Made by a program: the position numbers and the translations under genes. The notes beneath the pieces are model-generated. The model worked only from the letters and a program-made list of their open reading frames with translations. It did no database searches and had not been told where the DNA came from. DNA of 57,483 nt from Candidatus Bathyarchaeota archaeon (GTDB taxonomy: Archaea; Thermoproteota; Bathyarchaeia; Bathyarchaeales; Bathycorpusculaceae): assembly GCA_016927015.1 (NCBI GenBank), contig JAFGNM010000066.1, forward strand, positions 1-57,483, read 5' to 3'. Positions 9,573-17,901 of this stretch are shown in pieces; the stretch's first letter is position 1, and every line of letters starts with the position of its first letter.

Positions 9573-10343
9573 ATGTCGTTCAAAGCGAAAATGGAAGAGA
9601 CCGCGAAGAAAAAAGAATCCAGCATTGTTTTAGCACTTGATTTTCCTTTTCACAGCCCAGAGAAACGCGAAGAACTCCTCGTCAAAGCTCAAGATGTTCT
9701 AGAGGCGGTTAACGCGTATGTGTGCGCCGTAAAAATCAATCATCACTTGGTTCTTCCTCTCGGCACTTTAGACGGAGTGCAAAAACTCGTAAAGCGAATC
9801 CATGAGAAAGGGCTTCTCGCAATAATGGATTGCAAAGTAAACGATATCGGCGCAACCAACCAAGTTATAGCCGATTACTATTACGCCGCAGGTTTTGACG
9901 CTTTAATAGCTAACCCGTTCGTAGGCTGGGAAGAAGGCTTAAAACCCATCTTCGACACGGCACGCAGGCTTCAACGCGGCGTGGTTCTCCTCGCTTACAT
10001 GAGCCACAAAGGAGCAAACGAAGGCTACGGCCAGACAATATACGACGAGAAAACAGGCGCAAAAACCGCCCAGTACATTTCCTTCGCGAAAAAAGCCCTG
10101 AACTGGAATGCTGACGGCGCAGTGGTGGGCGCAACGTACCCCGAAAAAATAAGTGAAATCCACGAAATACTTGGAGAAAACGTACCCATATACTCGCCGG
10201 GAATAGGTGCTCAAGGCGGGGCAGCGGAAACAGCGCTTAAGGCTGGTGCTCGCTACCTTATCGTGGGACGCGACATCACTCTTGCGCAGAGCCCAGGCGA
10301 GGCAGCTAAAAAGCTCTACTTGGCAATAAGGCACGCGAGATAA
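9573..10343 (+). CDS. pyrF: Orotidine 5'-phosphate decarboxylase
   Basis: A 256-residue TIM-barrel protein. The catalytic signature is MDCKVNDIGATNQ near residue 90, matching the D-x-K-x-x-D-I pattern of OMP decarboxylase. VLALDF occurs at the first strand, and the phosphate-binding loops YSPGIGAQGG and YLIVGRDIT lie near the C-terminus. It converts OMP to UMP in pyrimidine synthesis. ATG 9573 is preceded by a GGGGATTGGA ribosome-site-like stretch. It stands alone, divergent from the aconitase gene. Confidence in the family is high. Confidence 0.92.
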   Translation: MSFKAKMEETAKKKESSIVLALDFPFHSPEKREELLVKAQDVLEAVNAYVCAVKINHHLVLPLGTLDGVQKLVKRIHEKGLLAIMDCKVNDIGATNQVIADYYYAAGFDALIANPFVGWEEGLKPIFDTARRLQRGVVLLAYMSHKGANEGYGQTIYDEKTGAKTAQYISFAKKALNWNADGAVVGATYPEKISEIHEILGENVPIYSPGIGAQGGAAETALKAGARYLIVGRDITLAQSPGEAAKKLYLAIRHAR

Positions 10344-10379
10344 ACGCGTTTAAACAAGAATAGGATGTGGAATGCCAGT

Positions 10380-10532
10380 TTATCTTCCGCGTTTTTCCCA
10401 GAGCTCTTTCCTCAGCAAATCTCTGACGGCTGACCGTATTACTGAACTTCTGCTCGGATACATATTTGCCCTAACAAGTTCATCTAACCCTTCGAGATAA
10501 GCTTCGGGTAACAGAACAGTTACAAGTTTCAC
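10380..10532 (-). CDS. Ribbon-helix-helix (CopG/Arc-type) regulator, 50 aa
   Basis: This gene is too short for the ORF track. It begins at GTG 10532 with GGGAGGG about 8 bases upstream and encodes MKLVTVLLPEAYLEGLDELV, then RANMYPSRSSVIRSAVRDLL, ending KRGR. This is a classic ribbon-helix-helix layout: a beta strand at residues 2-8, helix A (about 9-22), a turn with SRSS, and helix B (about 29-42). Proteins of this class dimerise and bind operator half-sites, often repressing their own promoter. The upstream region has direct repeats between the TATA box and the likely start of transcription, compatible with autoregulation. The coding call is strong; the target genes are unknown. Confidence 0.88.
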   Translation of the reverse strand: MKLVTVLLPEAYLEGLDELVRANMYPSRSSVIRSAVRDLLRKELWEKRGR

Positions 10533-10554
10533 CTGTTTCCCTCCCCAACTATAT

Positions 10555-10583
10555 TAGCAATATAACATATGGCAAATATAAAA
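10555..10583 (-). promoter_or_regulatory. Promoter and putative operator of the ribbon-helix-helix gene
   Basis: On the minus strand TTTATATTTGCC is a good TATA box about 47 bases upstream of the GTG start, which leaves a leader of about 20 bases containing the ribosome site. In plus-strand notation, two similar sites GCAATATAA (10557) and GCAAATATAA (10572) repeat 15 bases apart, overlapping the TATA box and the start region. This spacing would suit a ribbon-helix-helix dimer pair. The operator role is inference. Confidence 0.4.
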
Positions 10584-10638
10584 ATTAATCCCAAACAGAA
10601 AATGCCCAAACTAAACGTCTTCAGGCTATAACAACGCG

Positions 10639-10762
10639 GCAAGCCGTCATATTTGGATCCTAATAGAGGTTCATTGCAGAAACCTATAGGGGGTCTATCA
10701 CGGCGCTTCCCTTCAGAACTATAAATAGTTTCTATATAAATGGGGCTATAGACTTTCCCAAG
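10639..10762 (+). repeat. Dispersed repeat, long copy A
   Basis: This is one of four copies in the window of an element with core TATTTGG-NN-CCTAATAG, nine variable bases, then GCAGAAACCTATAG and a G-run with GGTCTA in most copies. Copy A continues past the core into a hairpin arm: GTCTAT at 10693-10698 can pair with ATAGAC at 10747-10752, and AGAACTAT with ATAGTTTCT lies inside. It shares this layout with copy B at 17902. It sits between the ribbon-helix-helix gene and ilvE. No protein is predicted from it. Confidence 0.8.
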
Positions 10763-10916
10763 TACAACAGTTCTAAACGCAAACGAGCAACAAACTCCGA
10801 AAACTCCAACTTTAAAACGTCAGACTTCATAATTTGATAACGAATTATATGAATCATTAACAAAAAATATATCAACACTCAGCCTAATAAGAAACGTTAA
10901 AACTGAAGTGGAACCA

Positions 10917-11807
10917 ATGGAAAAAGAACTGCAGGTCTACATAGATGGAGTTTACTATCCGAAATCACAGGCTAAAGTCTCCGTTTACGATCACGGTCTC
11001 CTCTACGGTGACGGCGTTTTCGAGGGAATCCGCGCCTACAACGGAGTTGTCTTCAAACTCAAAGAACACATCATCAGGCTCTATCGTTCTGCACATGCAC
11101 TAATGTTGAAAATACCCTTAACAGAAGAAGAGATGACGCAAGCAGTGGTCGAAACGCTGAGAAAAAACAAGCTGCGAGACGCTTATATTCGTTTGGTGGT
11201 GACAAGAGGCGTGGGCGACCTTGGACTGGACCCACGAAAATGTCCCAAACCTTCTGTGATAATCATAACCGACACAATTTCGATAATGTCAAAGGAAGCT
11301 AAAGAAAAAGGCATTTCCACCATGATTACGTGGGTTAGAAGAAACCCTGTGGACGCAACATCCCACGAGATAAAATCGCTAAACTACCTCAACAGCGTGC
11401 TAGCCAAAATGGAAGCCACCGCGAACGGCGTGGATGAAGCAATTTGCTTAGACAAAAACGGTTTCATATCCGAGGGAGTTGGCGAGAACCTGTTCAGCGT
11501 TAAGGACGGCAAAATCTTCACTCCGCCAAGCAGCACTGGTGCTTTGGCAGGTATTACGGCTGAGCTTGCAAAAAAGTTTGCCAAAAGCCTGGGGTACGAT
11601 GTGACTGAAACTAACATAACGCCGTTCCAGTTGTTTACCGCCGACGAGGTGTTCTTTACTGGAACCGCCGCGGAAGTCGTGCCCATAAGAGAAGTGAACA
11701 AGCGACAAATAGGCAACGGAAACCCAGGTCCTGTCACTAAGAAGTTGATGGCAGCTTTCCAAAAAGCAACTGCTGACCCAGCAGAAGGAGTGCCGATTTA
11801 CTCCTAA
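10917..11807 (+). CDS. ilvE: Branched-chain amino acid aminotransferase (class IV)
   Basis: A 296-residue class IV PLP enzyme. It has the YIDGVYYPKSQAKVSVYDHG N-terminus, DGVFEGIRAY, the catalytic lysine region EIKSLNYLNSVLAK, and a C-terminal EVFFTGTAAEVVPIREV. These match archaeal branched-chain aminotransferases, which exchange amino groups between Val, Leu or Ile and 2-oxoglutarate. A D-amino-acid or aminodeoxychorismate lyase role is possible for the fold but less likely given EGIRAYNG and GTAAEVVP. The ORF track starts at GTG 10908; ATG 10917 gives the usual MEKELQVYIDG N-terminus. A TATA-like AAAATATATC lies about 50 bases upstream. Repeat A is 146 bases upstream. Confidence 0.9.
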   Translation: MEKELQVYIDGVYYPKSQAKVSVYDHGLLYGDGVFEGIRAYNGVVFKLKEHIIRLYRSAHALMLKIPLTEEEMTQAVVETLRKNKLRDAYIRLVVTRGVGDLGLDPRKCPKPSVIIITDTISIMSKEAKEKGISTMITWVRRNPVDATSHEIKSLNYLNSVLAKMEATANGVDEAICLDKNGFISEGVGENLFSVKDGKIFTPPSSTGALAGITAELAKKFAKSLGYDVTETNITPFQLFTADEVFFTGTAAEVVPIREVNKRQIGNGNPGPVTKKLMAAFQKATADPAEGVPIYS

Positions 11808-11835
11808 AACCGAAGCGGACCATTAGCTTCGCAGT

Positions 11836-13038
11836 TTACTTCTTTTTCATGAACCGCTCTACTTCGTTGAGTGCTTGTTCCAGCGTTTCAATCGGAGGAA
11901 GGAACACTCCTCTGACGTGCCCAGCGCCGTAAATCGGGTCGAAGCCTGAGCCATGCACCAGAAGCACGCCGGTTTCTTTTAGAAGTTCAACAGCGAACTC
12001 CATGTCTGTCTTCCACTTTGACCCCACATCGTGGATTTTAGGAAAAACGTAGAAGGCGCCTTCCGGTTTTGCGCAGCTTATCCCTTCAATCTCGTTAAGT
12101 CTCTTCCACGCGTAGTCTCTTCTGATCCTGAGCTTTTCCACCATGGCTTTCACGTGGTCTTGCGGACCTCTCAATGCAGCTATTCCCGCCATCTGGACTG
12201 GGGTGCTGGCGCAAATTCTTATGCGCTCCTCTTTTTCGATGGCTTTCTTCAGCTCCTGCAATTCACCGTTTGGCTCGTAGAAGTACATGTACCCAAGTCT
12301 CCAGCCGGTCATCAGGTACACTTTGGAGAAACCGTTCAATCCTACTACGGGCAAGTCTTTAGCTAAACGGGCTGTGCTGACGTAGTCTTCAGTGTATCTT
12401 ATTTGGTCGTAAATTTCATCCGATAAAACAAGGAGATCGTGTTCTCCTGCTACGTCCAGTATTTGTTTAACCATTTTCCTTCTGTAAAGCGCGCCTGTAG
12501 GATTATTTGGATTTATTACTACTATGGCACGCGTTTTTTCTGAGATTTTGCTTCGTAAGTCGTCGATGTTCGGCTGCCAGTTTTCTTCTTCAATGGTCTC
12601 GTACGTGATGGGTGTTCCATCATAAGCCTTAGAGTAGGATATGTATGGCGAATAGGCGGGTCCTGGAACAAGGATTTCGTCTCCCTTTTCTATTAGGGCG
12701 GATATCAGCATTCTGATTCCTTCGGAGACTCCGGAAGTGATTAGGACGTTTTCTGCGGATATGTTCACGTCGTTGACTCGTTTTTCTTTTTCGGCTATAG
12801 CTTGTCTTAGTTCTGGAACTCCTTCTGAAGGTGAGTAGTTGTTTTCGCCAGATTGGACCGCTTCAATCAGTGCTTGCTTGATGTGATTGGGTGTGGGGAA
12901 GTCAAAGGCTACAGGGTCTCCGATGTTTAGGTAAAAAATCTTTTTGCCCATTTTTGTAATTGGGCCTGCGTTGACTATTACGTCGCGTATGGCGTACTCG
13001 ATAGCTTTTGCTCGCGCCGTAACTTTAACTTTCACCAC
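11836..13038 (-). CDS. Class I/II PLP-dependent aminotransferase (alanine/aspartate type)
   Basis: A 400-residue fold-type I aminotransferase. It contains FYLNIGDPVAFDFPTP, the VINPNNPTGALY loop, the PLP lysine in GFSKVYLMTGWRLGY and the late arginine region GVFLPPI. This group in archaea includes alanine, aspartate and aromatic aminotransferases, and sequence alone does not fix the substrate. In context with iorA/iorB and AOR it could supply 2-oxoacids for ferredoxin-linked oxidation. The start is one of two tandem GTG codons at 13036-13038. It converges on ilvE, with 28 bases between the stops. Confidence 0.9.
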   Translation of the reverse strand: MVKVKVTARAKAIEYAIRDVIVNAGPITKMGKKIFYLNIGDPVAFDFPTPNHIKQALIEAVQSGENNYSPSEGVPELRQAIAEKEKRVNDVNISAENVLITSGVSEGIRMLISALIEKGDEILVPGPAYSPYISYSKAYDGTPITYETIEEENWQPNIDDLRSKISEKTRAIVVINPNNPTGALYRRKMVKQILDVAGEHDLLVLSDEIYDQIRYTEDYVSTARLAKDLPVVGLNGFSKVYLMTGWRLGYMYFYEPNGELQELKKAIEKEERIRICASTPVQMAGIAALRGPQDHVKAMVEKLRIRRDYAWKRLNEIEGISCAKPEGAFYVFPKIHDVGSKWKTDMEFAVELLKETGVLLVHGSGFDPIYGAGHVRGVFLPPIETLEQALNEVERFMKKK

Positions 13039-13225
13039 TGTAAAGCCTCTGTGTTAATGCACAGTTGCGCTGTTCAAAAACATAAAGCTTCCGAAGAAGT
13101 AATACGGTTGAATGGAAACTGGCATGTTTTCTGTTTCACTAAGTGAGTATTAAGTCGTAATTGTTCAGTAAGCTTTTATTTCCACGATGCCATAAGATAT
13201 GCATACATTAGTTAGGTGAACGTGA

Positions 13226-15058
13226 GTGTTTGGTTGGACGGGTGTTTTCCTGCAAGTTGACTTAAGCAGGAACAAGGCAGTTGCAGAATCATACGATACA
13301 CTTTTGGCTTTGAATTATATAGGCGGCAGAGGCTTCGCAGCGAAAATTCTCTGGGACAAGCTAAATCCAGGAATCGATCCGTTATCACCTGAAAACAAGC
13401 TTGTTTTTGCTGCGGGTCCATTGACTGGCTTAGGTGTGCCGAACAGCGGTAAATTAGTTGTAGCCGCCAAGAGTCCTTTGACAGGTGGCTACGGTGACGG
13501 GAACATGGGAACTTTTGCGGCGATTCAAATGCGCAAAGCTGGCTACGACGCGGTGATCATAGAGGGCAAAGCGGAAACGCCTGTTGTTCTTCACATCAAA
13601 GACAAGGTCGCTGAGTTTATAGACGCCAAAGATATCTGGGGCTTAAACACGTTCGAGACTGAGGCTCAACTGAAGATCCTATACGGGCGCACCGCAGGCG
13701 TAGTCTCTATTGGTCCAGCAGGAGAGAACCTCGTAAAGTTTGCGATGGTTATGTCTCAAGAAGGCCGCGCTGGCGGAAGAGCCGGAATGGGAGCTGTAAT
13801 GGGCTCCAAGAACTTGAAGGCCGTAGTTTTCGAGGGTTACAATGAAATCCCTGTTGCCTATCCAAAGGACATGAAAGAGCTGAGCGCTGCTGGTTACCGA
13901 GAAGTCTTAACAAAACCCAGTTATTCCTTTTGGAAACGACAGGGAACTATGTCTACGGTAGAGTGGTGTCAAGAAAACAGTGCGCTTCCCGCTTTTAATT
14001 TCCGTGAAGGCGTTTTCGAAAAAGCTAACAAGATCGGCGGGTTTACCATGGAAAAAATCAAGGTGTCTAACCGCGGCTGTCCAAATTGTAACATGACGTG
14101 CGGTAACGTGGTTAAAGACTCTGATAGGAAAGAGTCTGAGATCGATTACGAAAACGTGGTGATGTTGGGCTCAAACATTGGGCTGGGCAATCTCAGGCAG
14201 GTTGCTGTTTTAAACCGTGTGGCAGATGAACTTGGTTTGGACACCATCTCGCTTGGGAGCGCGATAGGCTTCGCTATAGAAACTTCCCAGAAAAAGCGGA
14301 TTCCTGAGAAGCTGGATTGGGGAAAATACAAAGAAACCAAAGAGTTGATTAAAGACATAGCGTACAGGCGCGGTTTTGGAGATGTTCTCGCTGAAGGCGT
14401 AAAAGCGGCTGCGGCTAAAATAGGTCATGGGTCAGCTGATTGGGCTATGCACGTTAAGGGTTTGGAGGTGTCTGCTTACGACTGTCACGCTGCACCTGCT
14501 ATGGCGTTGTCTTATGCTACAAGCTCGGTTGGGGCTCATCACAAGGAGGCGTGGGTGATTGCTTGGGAGGTTAAGTTTGGACGCGGGAGCTACGATGAAG
14601 AGAAAATTAACAAAGTCATAGAGATGCAGCGGCTTCGCGGCGGAGTTTTTGAATCTCTCGTCGTTTGTCGTTTTCCTAATACTTCGCTTGATTTTGAAAT
14701 TGAGTGGTACACGAAGTACCTTCGTGCGGCAACAGGAAGGGACTTACCCTTTAACGCTTTAATCTACGCTGCTGATAAAACGTTAAACTTGATTCGTGCC
14801 TTTTGGATACGCGAGTACGGTAACAGCTGGACAAGGGAAATGGAAATTCCGCCCATGAGGTGGTTTAAGGAGCCTTTAACTGAAGGACCAATGAAAGGCG
14901 CAATGCTTGATTTAGTGAAATTTGACGGTATGCTGAAGAAGTATTACAAGAAGAGAGGCTGGGATGAGAGAGGAATACCGAGGAAGACAACGTTGCAAAA
15001 GCTTGGGTTGCCAGACGTAGCTAAGGAACTTGAAAAACACGTAAAACTGTCCGAGTAG
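13226..15058 (+). CDS. aor: Aldehyde:ferredoxin oxidoreductase (tungstopterin)
   Basis: A 610-residue protein of AOR length. The N-terminus FGWTGVFLQVDLS, GGRGFAAKILWD and GPLTGLGVPNSGKLVVAAKS are AOR signatures. The 4Fe-4S ligands appear as CPNCNMTC (CxxCxxxC) near residue 285, and a fourth cysteine in LVVCRFPN near 485. The family oxidises aldehydes to acids with ferredoxin, using a tungsten bis-pterin cofactor. In peptide fermenters it removes aldehydes released by 2-oxoacid oxidoreductases, which fits the nearby IOR and aminotransferases. The start is GTG 13226, with AGGTGA about 8 bases upstream. It converges on proS. Confidence 0.94.
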   Translation: MFGWTGVFLQVDLSRNKAVAESYDTLLALNYIGGRGFAAKILWDKLNPGIDPLSPENKLVFAAGPLTGLGVPNSGKLVVAAKSPLTGGYGDGNMGTFAAIQMRKAGYDAVIIEGKAETPVVLHIKDKVAEFIDAKDIWGLNTFETEAQLKILYGRTAGVVSIGPAGENLVKFAMVMSQEGRAGGRAGMGAVMGSKNLKAVVFEGYNEIPVAYPKDMKELSAAGYREVLTKPSYSFWKRQGTMSTVEWCQENSALPAFNFREGVFEKANKIGGFTMEKIKVSNRGCPNCNMTCGNVVKDSDRKESEIDYENVVMLGSNIGLGNLRQVAVLNRVADELGLDTISLGSAIGFAIETSQKKRIPEKLDWGKYKETKELIKDIAYRRGFGDVLAEGVKAAAAKIGHGSADWAMHVKGLEVSAYDCHAAPAMALSYATSSVGAHHKEAWVIAWEVKFGRGSYDEEKINKVIEMQRLRGGVFESLVVCRFPNTSLDFEIEWYTKYLRAATGRDLPFNALIYAADKTLNLIRAFWIREYGNSWTREMEIPPMRWFKEPLTEGPMKGAMLDLVKFDGMLKKYYKKRGWDERGIPRKTTLQKLGLPDVAKELEKHVKLSE

Positions 15059-15069
15059 AAAACGCGCGT

Positions 15070-16512
15070 TTAGTATGATTTGGCGAAGTACACCATTTCA
15101 ACGCTTTCCTTTCCACAGCAGAGGCAGGTGCCTACTGGCTTCTCCTTTTCAAAGGGCTTCAACCTGATTGTTGCTCCAGTTTCTTCCTTTATTTTTTCTT
15201 CGCATTCTGAGCTGCCGCACCACGCCGCTTTTATGAATCCGCCTTTGTTTTTGAGCGCTTTCTGGAAGTCATCGTAGTTCTGAACGGTTGTTGTTTTTTC
15301 TTCTAAGGCTGTTTTGGCTTTAGCGTAAAGGTTGTTTTGGATTTCTTCAAGAAGCTTTTCTGTGGCTTGCACCGCCTCGTCCATTTTTGCAGTGGTTTTC
15401 TGGTAGGTGTCGCGTCTTGCCAAGGTTACCTGCTCCTGTTTGAGGTCTCTGGGGCCAATTTCTATTCGGACGGGCACGCCTTTTAGTTCCCACTCGTTGA
15501 ATTTCCATCCTGGGGTGTATTCTGTTCTGTCGTCCAAGAAGGCTACGATGCATTTTGCTTTGAGTTTTTCCAGTATTTCTTTGGCTTTCTCTAGTATTGC
15601 GGTGGAATCCGCGGCTTTGTAGGTTATGGGAACTATGACTACCTGCACTGGGGCGACTTTAGGCGGCACAACTAATCCCCTGTCGTCGCCGTGAACCATA
15701 ACAAGCGCGCCTATCAGCCGTGTGGATATGCCCCATGAGGTTTGCCAAACTTGATGCTCTTTCTCGTCTTCTCCGATGAATTTGATGTCGAAAACTTTGG
15801 CGAAGTTTTGGCCGAGGTTGTGGCTTGTTCCCATCTGCAGCGCTTTCCCGTCGGGCATCATAGCTTCCAGCGTTGTTGTGTAGAGGGCTCCAGCGAACTT
15901 TTCGTTCTCGGTTTTTACTCCGACAAGCACTGGAATTGCCAAGTAGTTTTCCATCACGTCCTTGTACTCGCCGAGGATATCCATCACTTCTTTTTCGGCT
16001 TCTTCGCTTGTTACGTGGGCTGTGTGGCCTTCTTGCCATAGGAACTCTCGGGTTCTGAGGAAGGGTTTAGTGGCTTTGGTTTCCCACCTGACGATATTGC
16101 ACCACTGGTTGATTTTTATGGGCAAGTCACGCCAGCTTCTAATCCACTTGGCGAAAGTAGCGTAGATTATCGTTTCAGAAGTCGGTCTTATCGCAAGCTT
16201 TTCTTCCAGTTTGGTGCTTCCGCCTTCGGTTACCCAAGCAACCTCTGGAACGAAGCCTTCGAAGTGCTCTGCCTCCTTTTTCAGAAAACTTTCAGGAATA
16301 AACATTGGGAAATACACGTTTCGGTGACCGGTAGCCTTTATTTTCCGGTTGAAAACTTCCTGTATTTTCTCCCAAATAGCGTAAGACTGCTCTCGGAGAA
16401 TCATGCAGCCTTTTATGGGCGCGTACTCTGCCATCCCGGATTTCAGGACGACTTCAGTGTACCATTCCGAGAAGTCTTCGCTTTTCTTTACTGTTACTCC
16501 AATGTCTGACAT
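15070..16512 (-). CDS. proS: Prolyl-tRNA synthetase (archaeal/eukaryotic type)
   Basis: A 480-residue class II synthetase without the bacterial insertion domain. It shows motif 2 (RWETKATKPFLRTREFLWQEGHT), the TSHNLGQNFAKVFDIKF region, motif 3 (GISTRLIGALVMVHGDDRGL), an anticodon-binding domain (KGVPVRIEIGPRDL) and the C-terminal zinc-type domain with GTCLCCGK, ending in the typical YFAKSY. It charges tRNA-Pro. The tyrosine-ended, Cys-containing C-terminus marks the archaeal/eukaryotic form. It starts at ATG 16512 after an AAGGAGAGAAAAG-like stretch. It converges on aor with 11 bases between stops. Confidence 0.96.
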   Translation of the reverse strand: MSDIGVTVKKSEDFSEWYTEVVLKSGMAEYAPIKGCMILREQSYAIWEKIQEVFNRKIKATGHRNVYFPMFIPESFLKKEAEHFEGFVPEVAWVTEGGSTKLEEKLAIRPTSETIIYATFAKWIRSWRDLPIKINQWCNIVRWETKATKPFLRTREFLWQEGHTAHVTSEEAEKEVMDILGEYKDVMENYLAIPVLVGVKTENEKFAGALYTTTLEAMMPDGKALQMGTSHNLGQNFAKVFDIKFIGEDEKEHQVWQTSWGISTRLIGALVMVHGDDRGLVVPPKVAPVQVVIVPITYKAADSTAILEKAKEILEKLKAKCIVAFLDDRTEYTPGWKFNEWELKGVPVRIEIGPRDLKQEQVTLARRDTYQKTTAKMDEAVQATEKLLEEIQNNLYAKAKTALEEKTTTVQNYDDFQKALKNKGGFIKAAWCGSSECEEKIKEETGATIRLKPFEKEKPVGTCLCCGKESVEMVYFAKSY

Positions 16513-16632
16513 AGTCTTTTCTCTCCTTCTGTTTTACGCTGGCAGCATATAACCATAACGCAGAACCCAAATCAAAACGTACACCGCTTGCTGCTTTTTG
16601 ACGGAAAATGAAGAGTAACAAAACATCCCTGT

Positions 16633-17787
16633 TTAGTGTTTGCGTTTCTTAAAATAGACCAGCAGAGCCACGCCGATAGCAGCTACTGACGCAGCAGAAG
16701 CAGTTGTGACCAATGCTGTTGGAAAAGGCTCATTAACTGTGAAGTAAACTGTCTCTGAGACACCATTTACACCATAAACGTCAATGGCATAAACCGTTAG
16801 GTTGTAGAGACCGGGCGCTAAGCCACTCAGGGTTACGTTGCCAGTGAAGGTTACGTTGGCTTCTCCGTTCAGGCTGTAACCCATCCACTGGGTGGGCTTG
16901 TTCACGGTAAAGTTCAAAGGATAACTTTGAGAGTAGGTGACGTTATCCGCCTCAAACATGGCCAGCTCTGGAGTCCCCCAAGGATACAAAAGAGGGTAAC
17001 GGTCAATGTTTATTGCGTTGGGAAACTCTTTCGTTGTATAGGGCGTTCTCTCTATTACGTACGGCGTGTCACCTATCCCTGTGTTGCCGTTTTCTGCGGC
17101 AGCAGGACAATCTATCGAGTAGTTACCCCAGTAATTGCCGACAGAGCCATTATCCCAAAAATTATCAGAACAAATACCAGAAAGTTCTTTCAAAAAGAAG
17201 TTGTTCTGATACAGTCTGTTGTTATAACCACCAACATGCAGTTCCTGCAAAACAGTGTTGTTTACAGCTAAATTGTTGCTTGCGCCTCCCGCTAACCCTA
17301 TATGAAGACGTTTAACAGTATTTCCTACAATCGTGTTAAAATTGCTTCCATCCGTTAAATATATGCGGTTATTGGTTTTTACGTTTGTAATCAAGCAGTT
17401 GGAACTGTAGTAGAGATAAATACCCGTATAGCGACCAACCACTTCAAGGTTTTTGACAGTTACGCCAGTAACATCAGTCAACTCTAAGGCAGAAGTATCT
17501 CCCATGGTAGTGTTTATGGTGTGTCCAGTTCCGTCAAAAACAATGTTGCTGCGTTCAATAACCAGAGAATACCCCTCGACATTAGCTGTCAAGGCGTAAG
17601 TGTCCCCTGTCCGGTTTACGAATCCAGTTTCAAGACCCGTTATGCTACCGTCACTTTCAATAATGACCTCTGGTAAAGCCTGGACCCAAAACAGACTTGC
17701 AGTTGCCAGATTAACAAGCGCTACGCCTATTGTAGCTGAAAACAGAAGGGCAAAGATAAAAGACAAACACAAAACTGTTTTCTTCAC
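16633..17787 (-). CDS. Exported right-handed beta-helix (NosD-like) protein
   Basis: A 384-residue protein. There is an N-terminal signal (about residues 4-30). Residues about 75-240 form repeated beta-helix rungs typical of NosD/parallel beta-helix proteins (SALELTDVTGVTVKNLEVVG, TGIYLYYSSNCLITNVKTNN). NYWGNYSIDCP and DRYPLLYPW follow, both common in archaeal NosD-type surface proteins. A beta-sandwich of about 80 residues comes next, then a C-terminal transmembrane helix with a KKRKH stop-transfer. Many N-glycosylation sequons are present. It is likely an anchored surface protein. The start is GTG 17787 with GGAG about 9 bases upstream and TATA CTATATAG at 17819. Confidence 0.8.
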   Translation of the reverse strand: MKKTVLCLSFIFALLFSATIGVALVNLATASLFWVQALPEVIIESDGSITGLETGFVNRTGDTYALTANVEGYSLVIERSNIVFDGTGHTINTTMGDTSALELTDVTGVTVKNLEVVGRYTGIYLYYSSNCLITNVKTNNRIYLTDGSNFNTIVGNTVKRLHIGLAGGASNNLAVNNTVLQELHVGGYNNRLYQNNFFLKELSGICSDNFWDNGSVGNYWGNYSIDCPAAAENGNTGIGDTPYVIERTPYTTKEFPNAINIDRYPLLYPWGTPELAMFEADNVTYSQSYPLNFTVNKPTQWMGYSLNGEANVTFTGNVTLSGLAPGLYNLTVYAIDVYGVNGVSETVYFTVNEPFPTALVTTASAASVAAIGVALLVYFKKRKH

Positions 17788-17818
17788 GGGTTCAACTCCT
17801 CAGGTGTTTCTCACTACA

Positions 17819-17826
17819 CTATATAG
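17819..17826 (-). promoter_or_regulatory. TATA box of the beta-helix gene
   Basis: CTATATAG, flanked by CCC on its upstream side on the minus strand, lies about 35 bases upstream of the GTG start at 17787. This leaves a short leader that carries the GGAG ribosome site. The core is palindromic, so direction is set only by the gene. Confidence 0.5.
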
Positions 17827-17863
17827 GGTGCCTTCGCCGCTAAAAGGGTTTTTGTAAAGATTC

Positions 17864-17892
17864 CTTGACTAAAAGGGATTTTTTTAGTCAAG
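17864..17892. repeat. Perfect 11-bp inverted repeat
   Basis: CTTGACTAAAA at 17864-17874 and TTTTAGTCAAG at 17882-17892 are exact complements around a 7-base loop (GGGATTT). A further CTTGAC follows at 17898, immediately before repeat B. It could be a factor-binding palindrome for the divergent region, a hairpin at the edge of the repeat element, or a terminator. It lies upstream of the beta-helix gene and ends just before repeat B. Confidence 0.7.
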
Positions 17893-17901
17893 ATTTCTTG
17901 A

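Noticed and set aside
10650-10720. The repeat core as coding sequence (YLxPNRxSMQKPI in one frame in all copies)
   Set aside because: A 2-base difference (GG versus GAGG) shifts the frame between copies just after the core, and copies A and B have no start codon context. Conservation is at the DNA or RNA level.
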